64,000 nucleotides of DNA from Diplocarpon mali (Eukaryota > Ascomycota > Leotiomycetes > Helotiales > Drepanopezizaceae): NCBI GenBank assembly GCA_024741835.1, contig JAENRP010000132.1, forward strand, positions 1-64,000, written 5' to 3'. Positions 1 through 11,745 of the stretch are shown here, in pieces. The first letter of the stretch is position 1; every line of letters starts with the position of its first letter. A program made the position numbers and the translations under genes. The notes below the pieces were generated by a model, which saw only the letters and a program-made list of their open reading frames with translations, was not told where the DNA came from and did no database searches.

Positions 1-111
1 GTTAGGAATCAAGCCTCCTAAGTCTCCAAGTTCTTCAACTACTACTATTACTTACTACTCAATACTACCTTATACTCTCTTTACCATATCGGCCAGCCCT
101 CATATTTCACA
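1..111. other. Unassigned sequence at window start
   Basis: These bases have no counterpart in the related copia A copy near 32.0-32.1 kb, whose similarity to the left copy begins at base 112. They therefore mark a 5' truncation or another insertion. No coding potential is seen. Confidence 0.4.
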
Positions 112-1872
112 ATCTTTAGCTACTATTCTATATAAGAATAGAAATGGCTTAAGGGCTTTAAGATAAAGTCTTCAGTTATAAAGGCAAGCCTTAGTAAATT
201 CTAGTAGAAGGCTAAAGGTAGTACTATTAAGATCTAGGAGGAGCTTTAACAGTCTTATAAGAAGCGACTTAATAAGAGGAGCAGGCTTTAATAATATAAT
301 ACCTTAAGTTATAATACTAGCTTAAAGACTATAGACTTAGGAGATAAAGCTACTTAGACTCTTAAAGGAACCTTTAGTAATAATAAAAATAGAGGAAGAG
401 ACCTATAGAGAAAAGCGCAAGGAGGAACTCCCTCTTCTTAAGCAAAAGAGGATAAGATGCTTAAGCGTTAAGTAATAGGAGACTTTAAAAGTATATACTA
501 CTGCTTTAAAGCATATACTCTTTTAAAGTAATATTGATTTACTTTACTCCTTATATACATAAGAGTTTATATCAACCTTTTAAGTGAACGAATAGATAAA
601 GGAGGATAAGAAGGACTATTTGATAATTTATATAATTGTTAAAGCTGCAGTTAATAGTTAGGCAAAAGATAGAGCGCAATCTCTCAACTGCCTATAGTAT
701 TAAGGCTCTCTACTAAAGCCTTTAAAAGGATAGCTAAACTTAGAGAAGTACCCTTTTAGCGAATGATTTAAGAAAGGAAGGCGCTAAGAGATTAGGAATT
801 TAGAATCTCGGAGTTACTAGAGAATTATATAAAGGGACTACTCAAAGCCCTTACTAATACTATTAAAATAGGTTTTTACCTATAAGGTTAATAGCTTTAG
901 CAAGCTTTTAAAGTGCTAATTATAGCTAATTATATAAAGGGATCTTTAAAACAAAGCTTTAATTTTCTCAACTTATATAGCTACGCTTATAGTAAGGTCT
1001 TTTAAAGTACTTATAGCGCTTACTATATACTTTAATATAAAAGTAAAGTAGTTTAATATTATTAATGCGTTTATCAATGCTTCTAAAGACCTAAGGAGTG
1101 CTTTAGTCATATGCTTCCTACTAAATGGCTTTAAGCGCCCTAGTATAATAGTAGAACTGGATCGTATACTCTATAAGCTGAAAGACTCTTTAGCGCTATA
1201 GTATAAGAACTTCGTAAGAACGCTTAAGGGCCTTTAACTTAAGCTACTAGGCGAGGAGCCTTATATTTTTATAATAAAGGATCATATAGTCTTTATAGTA
1301 TTTTATATTAATAATATTTAAGTATTATATAAGGCCTTTAACTTAGATCAGGCGACTCGTCTAATTAAAGACCTAAAGAGGGCGTATAAGCTTACTATTA
1401 TAAGAGATATCTCCTAGTTCCTTAAAGTAAGGATTATTTGAGATAAGAAGGTAAAGAGGATCTCCTTAGTTTATAATACCTATATTAAGAAGATCGCTTA
1501 AAAGTTTAAAGCTAATATAAGAAGAGTACTTAGTACTCTATTACTAAAGAAGGAGTTTATTAAGAACTTAAGGTAAGCTTCTTTAAAAAAGGTAAAGGAG
1601 TACTAAGAGAAAATAGGCTCTATTCTCTATATAGCGATTATAATACGCCTAGACGTTGCATTCGCAGCCTTCTAACTGTCTTTCTTCCTAACTAATCCAA
1701 GCTTTAAGTACCTTTTAGCCGCAGACTAGACGCTTTAATACCTATATAGTATGCGCTTCTTAGGAATTGCCTATAGCTTTAAGGCTAAGGAATACCAACT
1801 GGTTGCATCTTCAAATGCTTCTTTCAAAGATGATCGAAAGACCTGCAGATCCTCCTAAGGATATGTCTTCTT
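112..1872 (+). pseudogene. RIP-degraded copia A reverse transcriptase (left half of a split element)
   Basis: On the plus strand this reads as the reverse transcriptase part of a Ty1/copia polyprotein with many TAG/TAA stops at former CAG/CAA codons. Recognisable blocks are the INAF..A region near 1.07 kb, ELDRILxKLKDSLAL near 1.16 kb, and FYINNI near 1.30 kb in place of the catalytic YVDD. Both catalytic Asp codons have become Asn, as RIP would do. It is nearly colinear with 32.1-33.87 kb. The frame stops at 1872, where copia B is inserted, and resumes at 8062. No function is expected. Confidence 0.85.
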
Positions 1873-2067
1873 TATTAAGATAGGTGATACAGCCATTACT
1901 CCAATGTATTATCATATGACCCTACTGCTTAGTCAGTAGGATATTGATACGTATATAGCTATAGGGAAGAAAGGGGTAACCTTCCTTCCTTAACTCTTAC
2001 TAATATATCGACCATCGACCTTTAAAAGCCTCCTTTACCTATTACGCCAACTTACTTAAGCTTAATA
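1873..2067 (+). repeat. 5' LTR of copia B
   Basis: 195 bp, nearly identical to 7862-8056 apart from RIP-type transitions. It contains a short palindrome-like run (CTTAGTCAGTAGG) and the shared block GAAGAAAGGGGTAACC. It begins immediately after the left TTCTT target duplication. Confidence 0.93.
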
Positions 2068-2078
2068 AGTTATAAGCC
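2068..2078 (+). promoter_or_regulatory. Primer binding site of copia B (half initiator-tRNA type)
   Basis: Reads AGTTATAAGCC directly after the 5' LTR. Undoing one RIP transition gives GTTATGAGCC, complementary to the anticodon region GGGCUCAUAAC of initiator tRNA-Met. Priming from an internal iMet fragment is known for Drosophila copia-type elements. The same motif follows the LTRs of copia A and the TRIM. Confidence 0.65.
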
Positions 2079-2188
2079 TTAGCTAGACTGATAATAGATT
2101 ATTAACTTTCCTTAAAAAGCACTTGCGCTATAACTATTAGTAGGAAGTTAAATAAGACTTATAGTAAGAGGCAAGCAATCGGCGAATA

Positions 2189-2317
2189 GGAGGTATGATT
2201 CCCTATTTAGCTAATCTATATTATAAGAGGTATAATTCCTTACTCTATAACCCTTTAATACTACAAGAGGTATAATTCCTTACTTTATTATATTTTATAA
2301 AAGGTGTGATTCCTTAC
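2189..2317 (+). repeat. Four leader repeats of GAGGTATAATTCCTTA type in copia B
   Basis: Four imperfect direct copies of GAGGTATGATTCCCTA / GAGGTATAATTCCTTA start near 2190, 2227, 2266 and 2300, between the primer binding site and gag. The same series is found near 35.49-35.61 kb in an orphan copy of the leader, so it belongs to the family. Confidence 0.75.
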
Positions 2318-3992
2318 ATTATAGCCTAAAAACCCTTTTTAATAAGAGGACTTCCTTCCTATTTAATACTTCTATAATACCTGCTATTTAATCATTTCGA
2401 CTTTTCGATAGGAGGAGTGCCCTTAACTATTTAATTTATCTAATTTTAATCGCAATTCTATTTGAAATAGTAATAGCTTCCGATTCCAATCGAAACACTA
2501 AGCCTAAAGACCTTTAACTCTCTTAAAAGAACTGGCAATAATAGTTCGATAATTTAAAACTTTACTTTAAGAGTAAAGGCATTAAAATAGCGATTTAAAA
2601 GACACTTATTAAATACGTAAGAATAGCCTCTTATACTCCTTCTACTGATTTATCTACTTCTACTTTAATAGCTAATACAAATGCTAAAGATTTGCCAAAT
2701 ATATTAAATAAGCTTAGCTTAAGAGCTTTAGTAGATAATAACCGAGAATCCTAAAGGTAGATTTTAAATATAGAAAAGGAGAAGAAGTATAAGCTAGCCT
2801 TAGCTAAATATAAGCTTAAGATTAATAGAAGTTTAAGCGATAAAGATTGAGATTTTATTTAAGTTTATAATAATATAAAGATAAGATAGGATACTTTGAA
2901 GGTAAAATACTTTTAAACAATTGCCTTTAATACTTAGCATCTACTATAGTAGATCACTTTATTTTAATATAAAAAAGATAAAGATAGTAAAGATATAGAT
3001 ATAAATATAGACTTTGCCTAATTTATACTACGTAAAGTAAGGAGAAGAGTAAAAGCCGCAGATCCTAAGATAGCTATAACTTTTAAAGAAACTTAGCTTT
3101 TTAATTTCCTACTTAATAGTCTCCCTTTTAAGTTCGCTATTATAAAACAATCTCTTCTTATCTAACCTAACTTTAAGATTTATAAAAAGATCGACCTCCT
3201 TTAAACTATTAAGTAAGACCTTAAAGGATGCATTAAATCGGCAAATGCCGCATTATAAGGCAATAATAAGCCTAAGAAGAGGAAGGAGCGCAAGATAAGC
3301 CCTTAAGCTTATTAAGGATACTACTTCTATAATAGTGCTTATAATATTATTAATTATAAAGTTAAAAGGCAATTGATTAATATAGTCGCTAGCTTTAATA
3401 TTAAGAAGTAATTGAAGTAAAAGTTAAAAAGCAAACTGCCCTTATCTTGCCGAAGGCTGCAACTACTAAGGAAAGGCAAAGGAAAAGGCTATTTAGCTAA
3501 AACTTTAGCAAATACTTCTAATAATAATAGTAAATTATTTAAACCTAAATCTACTTTTGATAATTTAAATGATAATTATAATAAAGATGCCTATATCTTA
3601 AAAGCCGATCTTTATAAGATCCTTGAATCTAACTAGTATAGTAATACTAGTTATATAGCATATATAATTAATAAACCTTACCTATTTAAAGGCCCGCTTA
3701 TTAAAATAAAAAGGCGCTTTATTAAAGTTAGTAGTAGAAGGTTATATATAGACTCGATAGGTATAATAGAGATAAATATCGCTAGCATTTCTTTCCTTTT
3801 ATAAAATATTCTCCTTATACCTAGCTTAAGTATTAATCTTTTATCTAACTATAAGATTTATATAAAGTTAAATTATATAGGAGTTTTTAATAATTAATTT
3901 ATATAGTTTATAAATAATAATTATAAAGTGATCTTTAAAGCTAAAATTAAAAATAGACTTTATATTATCTTAAAGGTGATATTATAGAAATT

Positions 3993-4465
3993 AACTTTTA
4001 AGCCAGACTTATAAATAGATTCCTTTAAGGAAAGTATACTTTCTGCCCTAATATAATTAAGCGAGGATAAAGAGAATAGATAGACTCTTAAGCTAGGATT
4101 ATAAGTGAAATTTGCGAAAATGATCCTTAAGCTAGGATTATAAGTAGATTATAAAGTATTTTTAAAGATGACTTTTAAGCTAAGATTATAAGTGAATTTA
4201 ATAGAAATAACTCTTAGGCTAAGACTGCAAGTAGATTCTATAGATTTACTAATAATAACTCTTAGGCTAAGATCGTAAGTGAAATTCGCGGAAATGACTC
4301 TTAAGCTAGGACTATAAGTGAAATTCGCAAATTCATTAGAAATAACTCTTAAGCTAAGACCGTAAGTAGATCTTGCTACTTCTAGGAAATCGACTCTTAA
4401 GCCAGGACTATAAGTAGATCTTGCAGTTTTATTAAAAACGACTCCTAAGCTAGGCTTACAATTAG
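3993..4465 (+). repeat. In-frame array of ten 26-bp palindromic elements in copia B
   Basis: Copies start at 3993, 4083, 4122, 4170, 4209, 4257, 4296, 4344, 4392 and 4440, all variants of ACTCYTARGCC-N-GGACYGYAAGT. From the second copy on, steps are only 39 or 48 bp, multiples of three, so every copy is read in the polyprotein frame as T-L-K-L/P-G/R-L-Q*-V (the Q codon is now usually TAA or TAG). The array lies in the linker between the protease/GAG-pre-integrase part and integrase. It looks superficially like a repeat-spacer array but is coding DNA. Confidence 0.9.
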
Positions 4466-7400
4466 AAAATAGTAAAACCTTAAACTACTATTACTAGTCC
4501 TTTTTAGCCGCCGATAATAAAGCATCGATTAATAATAGGCTATTAAAGCTATTAGAAGCCGAAAGCCTATTAAAGTATTAGCTAATATATAAAAGATTTG
4601 CATATCTAAGGCTAGAGAAATTAAAGGGCCTATATAAGGTCTTAACCTTAAAATAGAAGATTTAAATACTAAAGGATCGCCTAGTATACCGAATTTATAA
4701 GCTAATAAAACTTTAAAATCGGATATAAACTAAGCTTAGTTTATAAAAAGATTTAATACTAGTACTAATATCTATTGATATTACTAAACTATTTATAACC
4801 TTAATTAAAGGAAATAATTAGTTTTTTTAAATAGTAGATAATTCTACTTAATAAATATAGACTATTTGCGCTAGGACTAAATTTAAGCTTATAGAAAAGC
4901 TAGAAACTTAGAAAGTAATAGAAGAACGCTAGACCTAGTTAAAGCTAATAGCTATTAGGTCTAATAATATATTAAAGATTAGGGCAAAGCTTAATAAATA
5001 AGTAAAATAAGGTGTTTATTATAAACTAATTATAATATATAAAGGTTCCTATTAGAATAGCATTGCTAAGCAAAGCATTTAGTAAGTAAAGACTGACTAT
5101 CGCGCTCTACTATAAGATACTAACTTACTATTAGAATTTTAAGACCTTGCGGTTAAGGCAAACGTATACTTGCGAAATAGAATAGATAATAAACTAATAG
5201 TTAATAGCACCCGAATATTGCTATATAAGGCATATTTCAAATAGAAACTAAGCCTAGACTATATCTATGTCTTTAAAAGCGTCTGCTATTCCTATATTAG
5301 CCTAAAGTCCTAGCCTATAGGTATAAAGAGCAAGAAGCTAATAGATTAAGGTAGAAAGTATATATTTATTAAGTATATTAAATAGATAATAAAGTAATAG
5401 ATAGTAAATGCGCTAGATCTAAGGTAAGTAATTATATCCTTAATAGTTAAGTTTAATAAATCTTAAAATAGGAAGGAGCTGTCTTTAAAGCTTTATATAC
5501 CTAAAGATTCATAAGGTATACTAATCAATAGTAATACTATTAAGTCGAACTAATAACCCCTTTCTCTTAGCTTAGGTATATTAAGCGTACCCGCTGATCA
5601 ACGACCTACTAATCGCTTAAAGGCCGAATAGACTATTCCTATTATCTGCGAACTACTTAAAGTATAGAACAACTTTAATATTATTATCCCTTTAGTTAAA
5701 GAACCTATAGTAAATGATATTCCTAAAATAGGTATAAGTAATAATAAGCCTCTACTACTAGAAAGCGCTTCCTTAGATAATAAGCCTATAGAACCTATAG
5801 CTGAACCTACGCCTTTGAAGAGGAATAGAGACCTAGAATTAGAAGATACCTTAGATAAACGCAAGTCTAAGCGTATTTAGGCTATAATAGCGCATAGGAT
5901 CTATAAGCTCGAACTTTAATAAAGCTTCGATAAAGATAATACGTTCCTAGCCACTAGGGGAATAATGAAAATCTCTCTTTTAAAGACGTATAATAAAGCT
6001 ATTAATAATTTAAAGAATAGAGTAGTATAGAATAAGGCAATCTAAGAGGAGATAAGTTCTCTTACTGCGAATAGCATATAGATAAAGGAACTAATGCCAA
6101 AGGATATAAACCTAGTTTTAATAAAGTAGGTCTTTATAATTAAGATATATGTAAATAGGACCCTAGAATATTATAAGGTAAGGCTTATAGCTAAAGGCTT
6201 CTCTTAATAGTATAAAGAAGACTACTTTAATATATTTGCGCCGATAGTTCGCATAGATACCCTTTGTATATTTATAGTAATAGTAATTGCTAAGGACTTT
6301 AAATGCAGATAGTATAATATTAAAAATGCATTTATTAAAGCGATTATAAAGGAACGGATTTTTCTCTCCTAACCTAATAGTATTCCTATACGCGCTAGCC
6401 ACTCTTTCTATATACTCCGCAGTATCTATAGGCTAAAGCAATCAGCTTATAATTAGAACCTTTTATATAGTTCTGCTTTAATAGAAATAGGATTCATTTA
6501 AAGCCTAGCTAACCCTTATCTATTTACCTATGCTAAGTATAGAATCAAGTTGCTATTATATATTAATAATATTGCTATAGCTGTAAAAACAACTACTTAA
6601 TTAGATTGGTTCTTTATAATAATTTAGAAACATTTTAATATTAAGGATCTAAGGGGAATTTATAAGATCCTTAGCATTTGCGTTATAAGGAACCGCTCTA
6701 CTTAAGAACTCTGGTTAGACTAAGAGTAATATATTAAGAAGATCTTAGACTAAATAGGACTCTTCGCTTATACTCCCAACTTTAAGCTAAAGTATACTCT
6801 AATCGAAGGAAAGTATAATAAGTTAAAGCCTATTAATGAAAATAAGTAAAAAGGAGATTTGAAGAAGTACTAATAGGATATTAGAGCGATTATATATACT
6901 ATAGTATATATAAGACCAGATATCGCCTTTATTATAAGGCAACTTAGTTAGAACTTAAAGGATTTAATAATTCGATATAAGAATATAGTTAAGCGACTTA
7001 AAAGGTACCTTTAATTAATAATCATATAGAAAGTAAGATATAGACTAATAAAATATATAAGTGTAAAGCTTAAGGTATATACCGATTCTAACTAGGTAAA
7101 TATAAAAGGTCGGAAAAGTATATTTAAAAGCGTAGTAGTACTATATGGCAGACCTATATTATAAGGAAGTAAGAAGTAGAAATCAATAGCTATTATAAGT
7201 ACTAAGGCCGAATATATATTAATATTATCAAATTATAAGTAAGGATTATAAATTACCTAAGTTTTAAAAGATATAGGTTTCGCTAAGTATATTAAATAAG
7301 ATAGGAATTATATTAATCTTTAAGTAGATAATATAAAAGCGATTGCACTTATAAAGAATCTATACTTATATAAGCGATTAAAATATATCGATATTACCTA

Positions 7401-7573
7401 CTACTTTATCTATAACCTTATTATAAAGAATAAGTTATTAATTACCTATATTCTAATTAATCGAATAGTAGTAGATGGATTTATAAAGCTATTAAAGATA
7501 ATTGCAAAGTTCAAAGCATTTAAAGATATGCTAGAATTGCAAAAGATAGTAAGGGCTTAGTAGGCTTAAGGAC

Positions 7574-7724
7574 GACTCCTAGGCCTGCTTTATAAGTTAG
7601 GTTATATAGTCTTATAAAGGAAAGTTTTTAAATCGACTCCTAGGCCTAGACCGCGAGTTAAGTTATATAGTCTTATAAAGGAATGCTTTTGGGAAAATTA
7701 ACTCCTAGTCCTACCCTGCGAGTA
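7574..7724 (+). repeat. Three palindromic elements at the copia B polyprotein tail
   Basis: Copies at 7574-7599, 7635-7660 and 7700-7724, each followed by a shared sequence (GTTATATAGTCTTATAAAGGA after the first two, without its last base). The middle copy is in the pol frame and reads STPRPRPRV; the first and third are in another frame. They lie just after RNase H, so they extend or follow the C-terminus. Confidence 0.85.
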
Positions 7725-7861
7725 GGGTTAGTGATTTTAATAAAGGTTGCTATTAATTAATTATTTTTAATTTAAAAAGATACTTAAGAGTTAGATTAGT
7801 GCAAAAGGATAGTTGTTATTTTCCCAACTATAGGTCAATCGGAGTAAGGTTTAAGTAAGGG

Positions 7862-8056
7862 TATTAAGATAGGTAATATAGCTATTACTCTAATATATTA
7901 TCATATAACCCTACTACTTAGTTAGTAGGATATTAATATATATATAGCTATAAGGAAGAAAGGGGTAACCTTCCTTCCTTAACTCTTACTAATATATCGA
8001 CCATCGACCTCTAGAAGCCTCCTTTACCTACTGCGCCGACTTACTTAAGCTCAATA
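7862..8056 (+). repeat. 3' LTR of copia B
   Basis: 195 bp, matching 1873-2067 and ending CTCAATA before the right TTCTT target duplication at 8057-8061. Confidence 0.93.
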
Positions 8057-8061
8057 TTCTT

Positions 8062-8567
8062 CCTATTTAAAGGACCGATTATTTAAAAAGCGAATCGCTA
8101 AGCGACTATCACGCTCTCCTCTATTGAAGTAGAACTCTATAGCATGGTTTCTATTACAAAGGAGATGATAGCTATAAAACGCCTTTTTAAGGAGATTCGC
8201 ATAAACTCCCTCTTTAAATAGAATATATATTATAATAACTAATAAACGATTCGGCTAATTATTATAAAGAATAAGAAGATTAAGATAAGCCTCTGATATA
8301 TCGAAATCAATAATATATAGATCCGCTAAGAGTATTAGAGAGGAAGCTTTTAAATAATCTACCTCCTTATTAAAGAGATATACGCAAATAGGCTTATTAA
8401 GAACTTAAACCGCCAGAAGTTTAAAAGCTTTATTTATTTATTAAACCTTTAAAGCTTTCAAATAATCATTTAATAACTCGCACTTATTAGCAAGTAGTTA
8501 CTTATTATTAAGAGACTTATACTTATAAGCTTTTACTCTCTTATAGTTATATTCATTTGTTTTCTCT
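8062..8567 (+). pseudogene. RIP-degraded copia A RNase H (right half of the split element)
   Basis: Continues the copia A frame interrupted at 1872. It begins FKGPIIWKANRQAT, then TLSSIEVELYSM (the RNase H TLSSTEAEL block), then YANRLIKNLNRQKFK, matching the usual C-terminal ADxLTK helix region. Colinear with about 33.87-34.37 kb. Stops come from RIP. Confidence 0.85.
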
Positions 8568-9080
8568 TATAAAGCGTATTATAAAAGCTCTCCTTTTTTA
8601 AAAATATAAGATAGGTAACGTTCCTAAGCCGCTATTATAAGGCGCGACCTTCTCTTAGATTCTCTTAGCTAAGGCTAAGAGCCGAGATGCTATAACTATA
8701 AGCTTTGTATAGATCTCCTCTTAAGAGAGGCCTACTGGTACTCCCTTGGCCAAAGGCCTACTGGCAAATATACTAGCGATAGTAGGGGCGAAGGCAAGGG
8801 GTGCGGCAATAGCAGGGGCTAAGGAGACAAACGGGGAGACTATAGCAGTAGCTGCGATAGCAGAGGCAGAGGGAACGGGAGTGGCAGTAATAATAGGTGC
8901 GAACGGGTCTAAGCTAAAGGGGCTGGGAGCGAATAGGAACGGTACGCTAAGAGCGGGGGAGGCAGTAGTACTACTACTCGCAGGAGTAGCAGGCCCTCTT
9001 AGTACTAGGGTCCAATCGCTCCTATCTTTTAAAATCAGCCTAGAACTTAACAAGATTCGACAAATATACTATAGAAGCTT
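8568..9080 (+). repeat. 467-bp insert in copia A flanked by 23-bp direct repeats
   Basis: The insert (8591-9057) is bounded by related 23-mers, TATAAAGCGTATTATAAAAG.. (8568-8590) and CGACAAATATACTATAGAAG.. (9058-9080). The copy at 34372-34394 has a single such 23-mer and no insert. A related insert occupies about 23882-24374 in the inner copia A. It is less RIP-damaged than its surroundings and holds Ala/Gly-rich open frames on both strands (8746-9105 plus; 8721-9053 minus). I would not call either a protein. It could be a captured segment, or a part lost from the other copy by recombination between the direct repeats. Confidence 0.65.
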
Positions 9081-9339
9081 TAAAGCGCACCTTTTACTAT
9101 ATTAAGCAATAGTGCTACCTCCTCTTTAAAGGCGCCGCGGGCGCAGGCCGATACGATAGCCTCTTAAGAGGCGAGGAGAGGTCCGCTGGCCTATTAGCAG
9201 CTATTACTTAATACTATATAATAAACGTAATACGTATTAAAGGTACTATTAAAGTACTAATAATCAAGATTGCTAGTACTCTTATATATAATATAATATA
9301 CGCATGCATTATCGCGCTTTATTATAGGCTTAGGTATAC

Positions 9340-9480
9340 GGCGCGCAGTAGGGGCGGGGCTCTTAGGCAGCAGCGGCAGTAGCAGCAGCAGCAGGGGCGG
9401 CAGGGACAGCAGCGGCGGCTTATTGCCTAGTAAGCACTAAGAGGACCGCGCTAAGGTTGCGGCTCTTAAAGGAGCGCTAG
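9340..9480 (+). repeat. GGC/AGC trinucleotide tract in copia A 3' region
   Basis: A run of GCAGCAGCGGCAGTAGCAGC-like triplets stands out as GC-rich in AT-rich DNA. Counterparts lie near 34.66-34.74 kb and, on the other strand, near 23.50-23.60 kb. Lengths differ among copies, as expected of an unstable triplet tract. Confidence 0.7.
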
Positions 9481-9881
9481 TAACCTAGCGCAAAGTTAGT
9501 ATAATAATATAAGGTATAAAGACTCTAAGGGTCTTACTTTATAAGGGCAGCCAAGGCTATAATAAGTAGGAGCTCTTTCTATATTTAAAAACTATTAGTA
9601 TAAAGATAATATTTTTAAATAATAAAAGAGGGTTATTTTTAAAAGAAGGGAAGGAGAACCTCTGCAATAGAAATACTTTATAAGAAGCCAAATAGAGTAC
9701 TAGTATAGAATCGCAAAGATTCTTAAGCGCGCTTATTGCTTATAGCGACCCTTCTTATTCTAGAAGGAATGACCTTTAAAGGGGCGGCACGTAAAATAGA
9801 GCCTCTTTTCTTTACAACTGCTATTCTTTCTTTTGTTTTTATAATTAAGCGATTCTAAGAGCATCGCCTAACTAAGGGGTA

Positions 9882-10078
9882 TATTATATAGAATAGGCGG
9901 AGTCTCTACTTATTCTAAAGACCCTCTATGTGACTCTGCTAAGTTATAGACTCTCCTTTTTCTTTCCGAAGTCTCCTTACTATATATATACTAAAGAATA
10001 ATATAATAAATCATCTTCTCTTACTTCTGCGAGCCTCTTAAGCGACCTAATAAAGGCCCTCCAGCCGACCGCACCACA
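9882..10078 (+). repeat. 3' LTR of copia A (left copy)
   Basis: 197 bp, TATTATATAGAATAGG to CCGCACCACA; unmutated ends are TGTTGTGCAGAATGGG and CCGCACCACA. Equivalent LTRs are at 20766-20964, 22857-23053, 30231-30427 and 35198-35394. The region between 9080 and 9882 is the element's untranslated 3' part. Confidence 0.93.
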
Positions 10079-10139
10079 CTATATAATATGCCTCTACTAC
10101 GATTGTCTCTATATCGATAGCCTCTATCGGTATAGAATT

Positions 10140-11745
10140 GGTCATATTCGGTTTCGTCTTATCTATATTCAGCTTATCGAGTAGTATTATATGCAGAATT
10201 AGCTATAAATATAGATAAAGAAGAAGAAGGTGCAACTCTTATTGCTATACCAATAGTACTAGTCAATTGAGAATAAAGGCTTTTAAAAGTAATTGCCGGA
10301 TTGTATAATATAAAGCTAGCCTTAGGAATACCTCTTATTGCATTTAAGAGTATATTTCTAGCAGATCGATTATCGCTATACGCCTTAGGTAAGTTATATT
10401 AAAGAAGAATAATCTTATCAACTATAAGCTTAAGGTATTCACTTCGAGACTTGCTAATATGCTTTTAATAAATACGATCGAAAGCGAGCTCCTTCTATTT
10501 AGAAAGGTATCTTTAAATCGTTTTATCCTTAATGAACTTAGCAATCATTAGGTTATAGATTTAGGTTATATTAAAACCTTTCTTCTATATAGCTTAATAG
10601 AAATAATCAAGAGCTTTGCCTTTTAGCATTATTAAGAAAGCAGAAGGTTATTAATCTTTAAAGAGGCTAAAATTATCGCATGCTTTATAAAAAATCTTAA
10701 GAAAATCGGCTAAGACTTTATATTCGTTACTGCTATACTTCTTCTTTTCACTTTAGTAGATTTTCGCAATATCTTTAAAAGCTTTTATATAGCTTAATGC
10801 TCTATTGTTTATAAAGTCTGATTTAAGGGGTTTAAAGTATACGTTTAATTAAGTAAAAGACGCGGTTATTATAGTAAAGGTGAAAATTGCAATAGACTTG
10901 GAGTATGATTATAATTATTAGAGGTCTATCTCTAATTAATTAAAAAGTCGGATTATAAAAAAAGGAGTAATTGTTTTATTTCCTCCTCAATTTATTAAAG
11001 GTCTTATTTATTACCTCTTAATTCGTTATATTATCTCTTGAGTCTCTTAATATTCTTTATAAATATATAGCTCTTTCGTTATCTAAAAGCTATATATATA
11101 TAGGGATCGAATTGCTAAGTATATTATTATTAAGAAGTGCTAGGTTTATATTATTAAGAATTGCTAGCTTTAGATATAGTATTGTCGACTTAAGTTATAA
11201 AAGGAAGAGGCAGTCGAGTTATCTTTATAAGTGATAGTAGAGCATATGCGTTTCTTATACTCTTTTGTCGTTTAACCTTATAGTTAGCTATCCATTTGGG
11301 GAAATTCTCTTGTAATAAGTAAGCTAAGGTAGTAGCATATAATGATATACCGCCTTTGGCTCTTTGCACTAAAACACCTTAAATAAGGAGATAATCTCGT
11401 AACTAGCAGAGTAATCTCTTATTTACAAAGCTGAAGATTTCTTAAGGCTAATTAGCAAAATCTTTAGTAAATAAATCCTATAAGCCTTCTCCTTAATAAT
11501 ACTTATACTTAGTCTTATAAAGTTGAAGTTGAAATAGCATATAGTTATTAATAATAGCTAGGGTCAGGTTTCGTTAAATATCCTTAATCTTAAGCTCTTT
11601 TTCCTATATGGCCTTATTAACTTCGATATCAGTTTCTCTTATATCTCTTGAGTCTCTTGCTCTTAGAGCTTCGATCTTATTATTTGATTCGCTTATGGTT
11701 TCAATAGGTTTAGTACTCTTTAAATGCTCTCGAACCATTCTTATA
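10140..11745 (-). pseudogene. Orphan RIP-degraded retrotransposon gag
   Basis: Reading the minus strand from about 11745 gives one frame of more than 500 codons interrupted only by TAG/TAA. It starts MVREHLKSTKPIE and includes SYIKAFKDIAKIY and LKGKALDYFYxAI, which resembles the helical gag block before a zinc knuckle (MLKGxALDYY-type motifs are common in fungal gypsy/copia gags). The frame ends close to the right edge of copia A, so copia A may have cut off its pol. LTRs of this element were not found. Family uncertain. Confidence 0.55.

Larger units (their letters stand above)
2450..7725 (+). pseudogene. RIP-degraded copia B gag-pol polyprotein
   Basis: One plus-strand frame can be followed from gag to RNase H despite many TAG/TAA codons. 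Gag covers about 2.45-3.3 kb and includes FNFLLNSLPFKF, a UBN2/gag-like helix block. A degraded zinc knuckle lies near 3.31-3.37 kb, the protease/GAG-pre-integrase region at 3.6-3.97 kb, a ten-copy palindrome array at 3993-4465, integrase at about 4.5-5.5 kb, reverse transcriptase at 6.0-6.9 kb (LLYINNI replaces YVDD near 6.55 kb) and RNase H at about 7.05-7.56 kb (STKAEYILI corresponds to the usual STxAEY). The array and the reverse transcriptase share the same frame (codon starts at 1 mod 3). Not functional. Confidence 0.85.
1873..8056 (+). mobile_element. Complete Ty1/copia retrotransposon 'copia B', nested in copia A
   Basis: The element is 6,184 bp with two 195-bp LTRs that start TATTAAGATAGG (originally TGTTGAGATRGG) and end in CTCAATA (originally CTCAACA). 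It is flanked by the 5-bp target-site duplication TTCTT (1868-1872 and 8057-8061). The uninterrupted copia A sequence near 33.85 kb shows the empty site. Order inside is gag, zinc-knuckle remnant, protease, palindrome array, integrase, reverse transcriptase, RNase H, which is copia order. Many RIP stops make it non-autonomous. Confidence 0.93.

Noticed and set aside
3993..4465. Regular repeat-spacer array resembling CRISPR
   Set aside because: It lies in the reading frame of a eukaryotic retrotransposon, steps are multiples of three, and spacers are similar to one another.
8721..9105. Ala/Gly-rich open frames on both strands
   Set aside because: Low complexity, open on both strands and part of a copia A insert; no support for translation.
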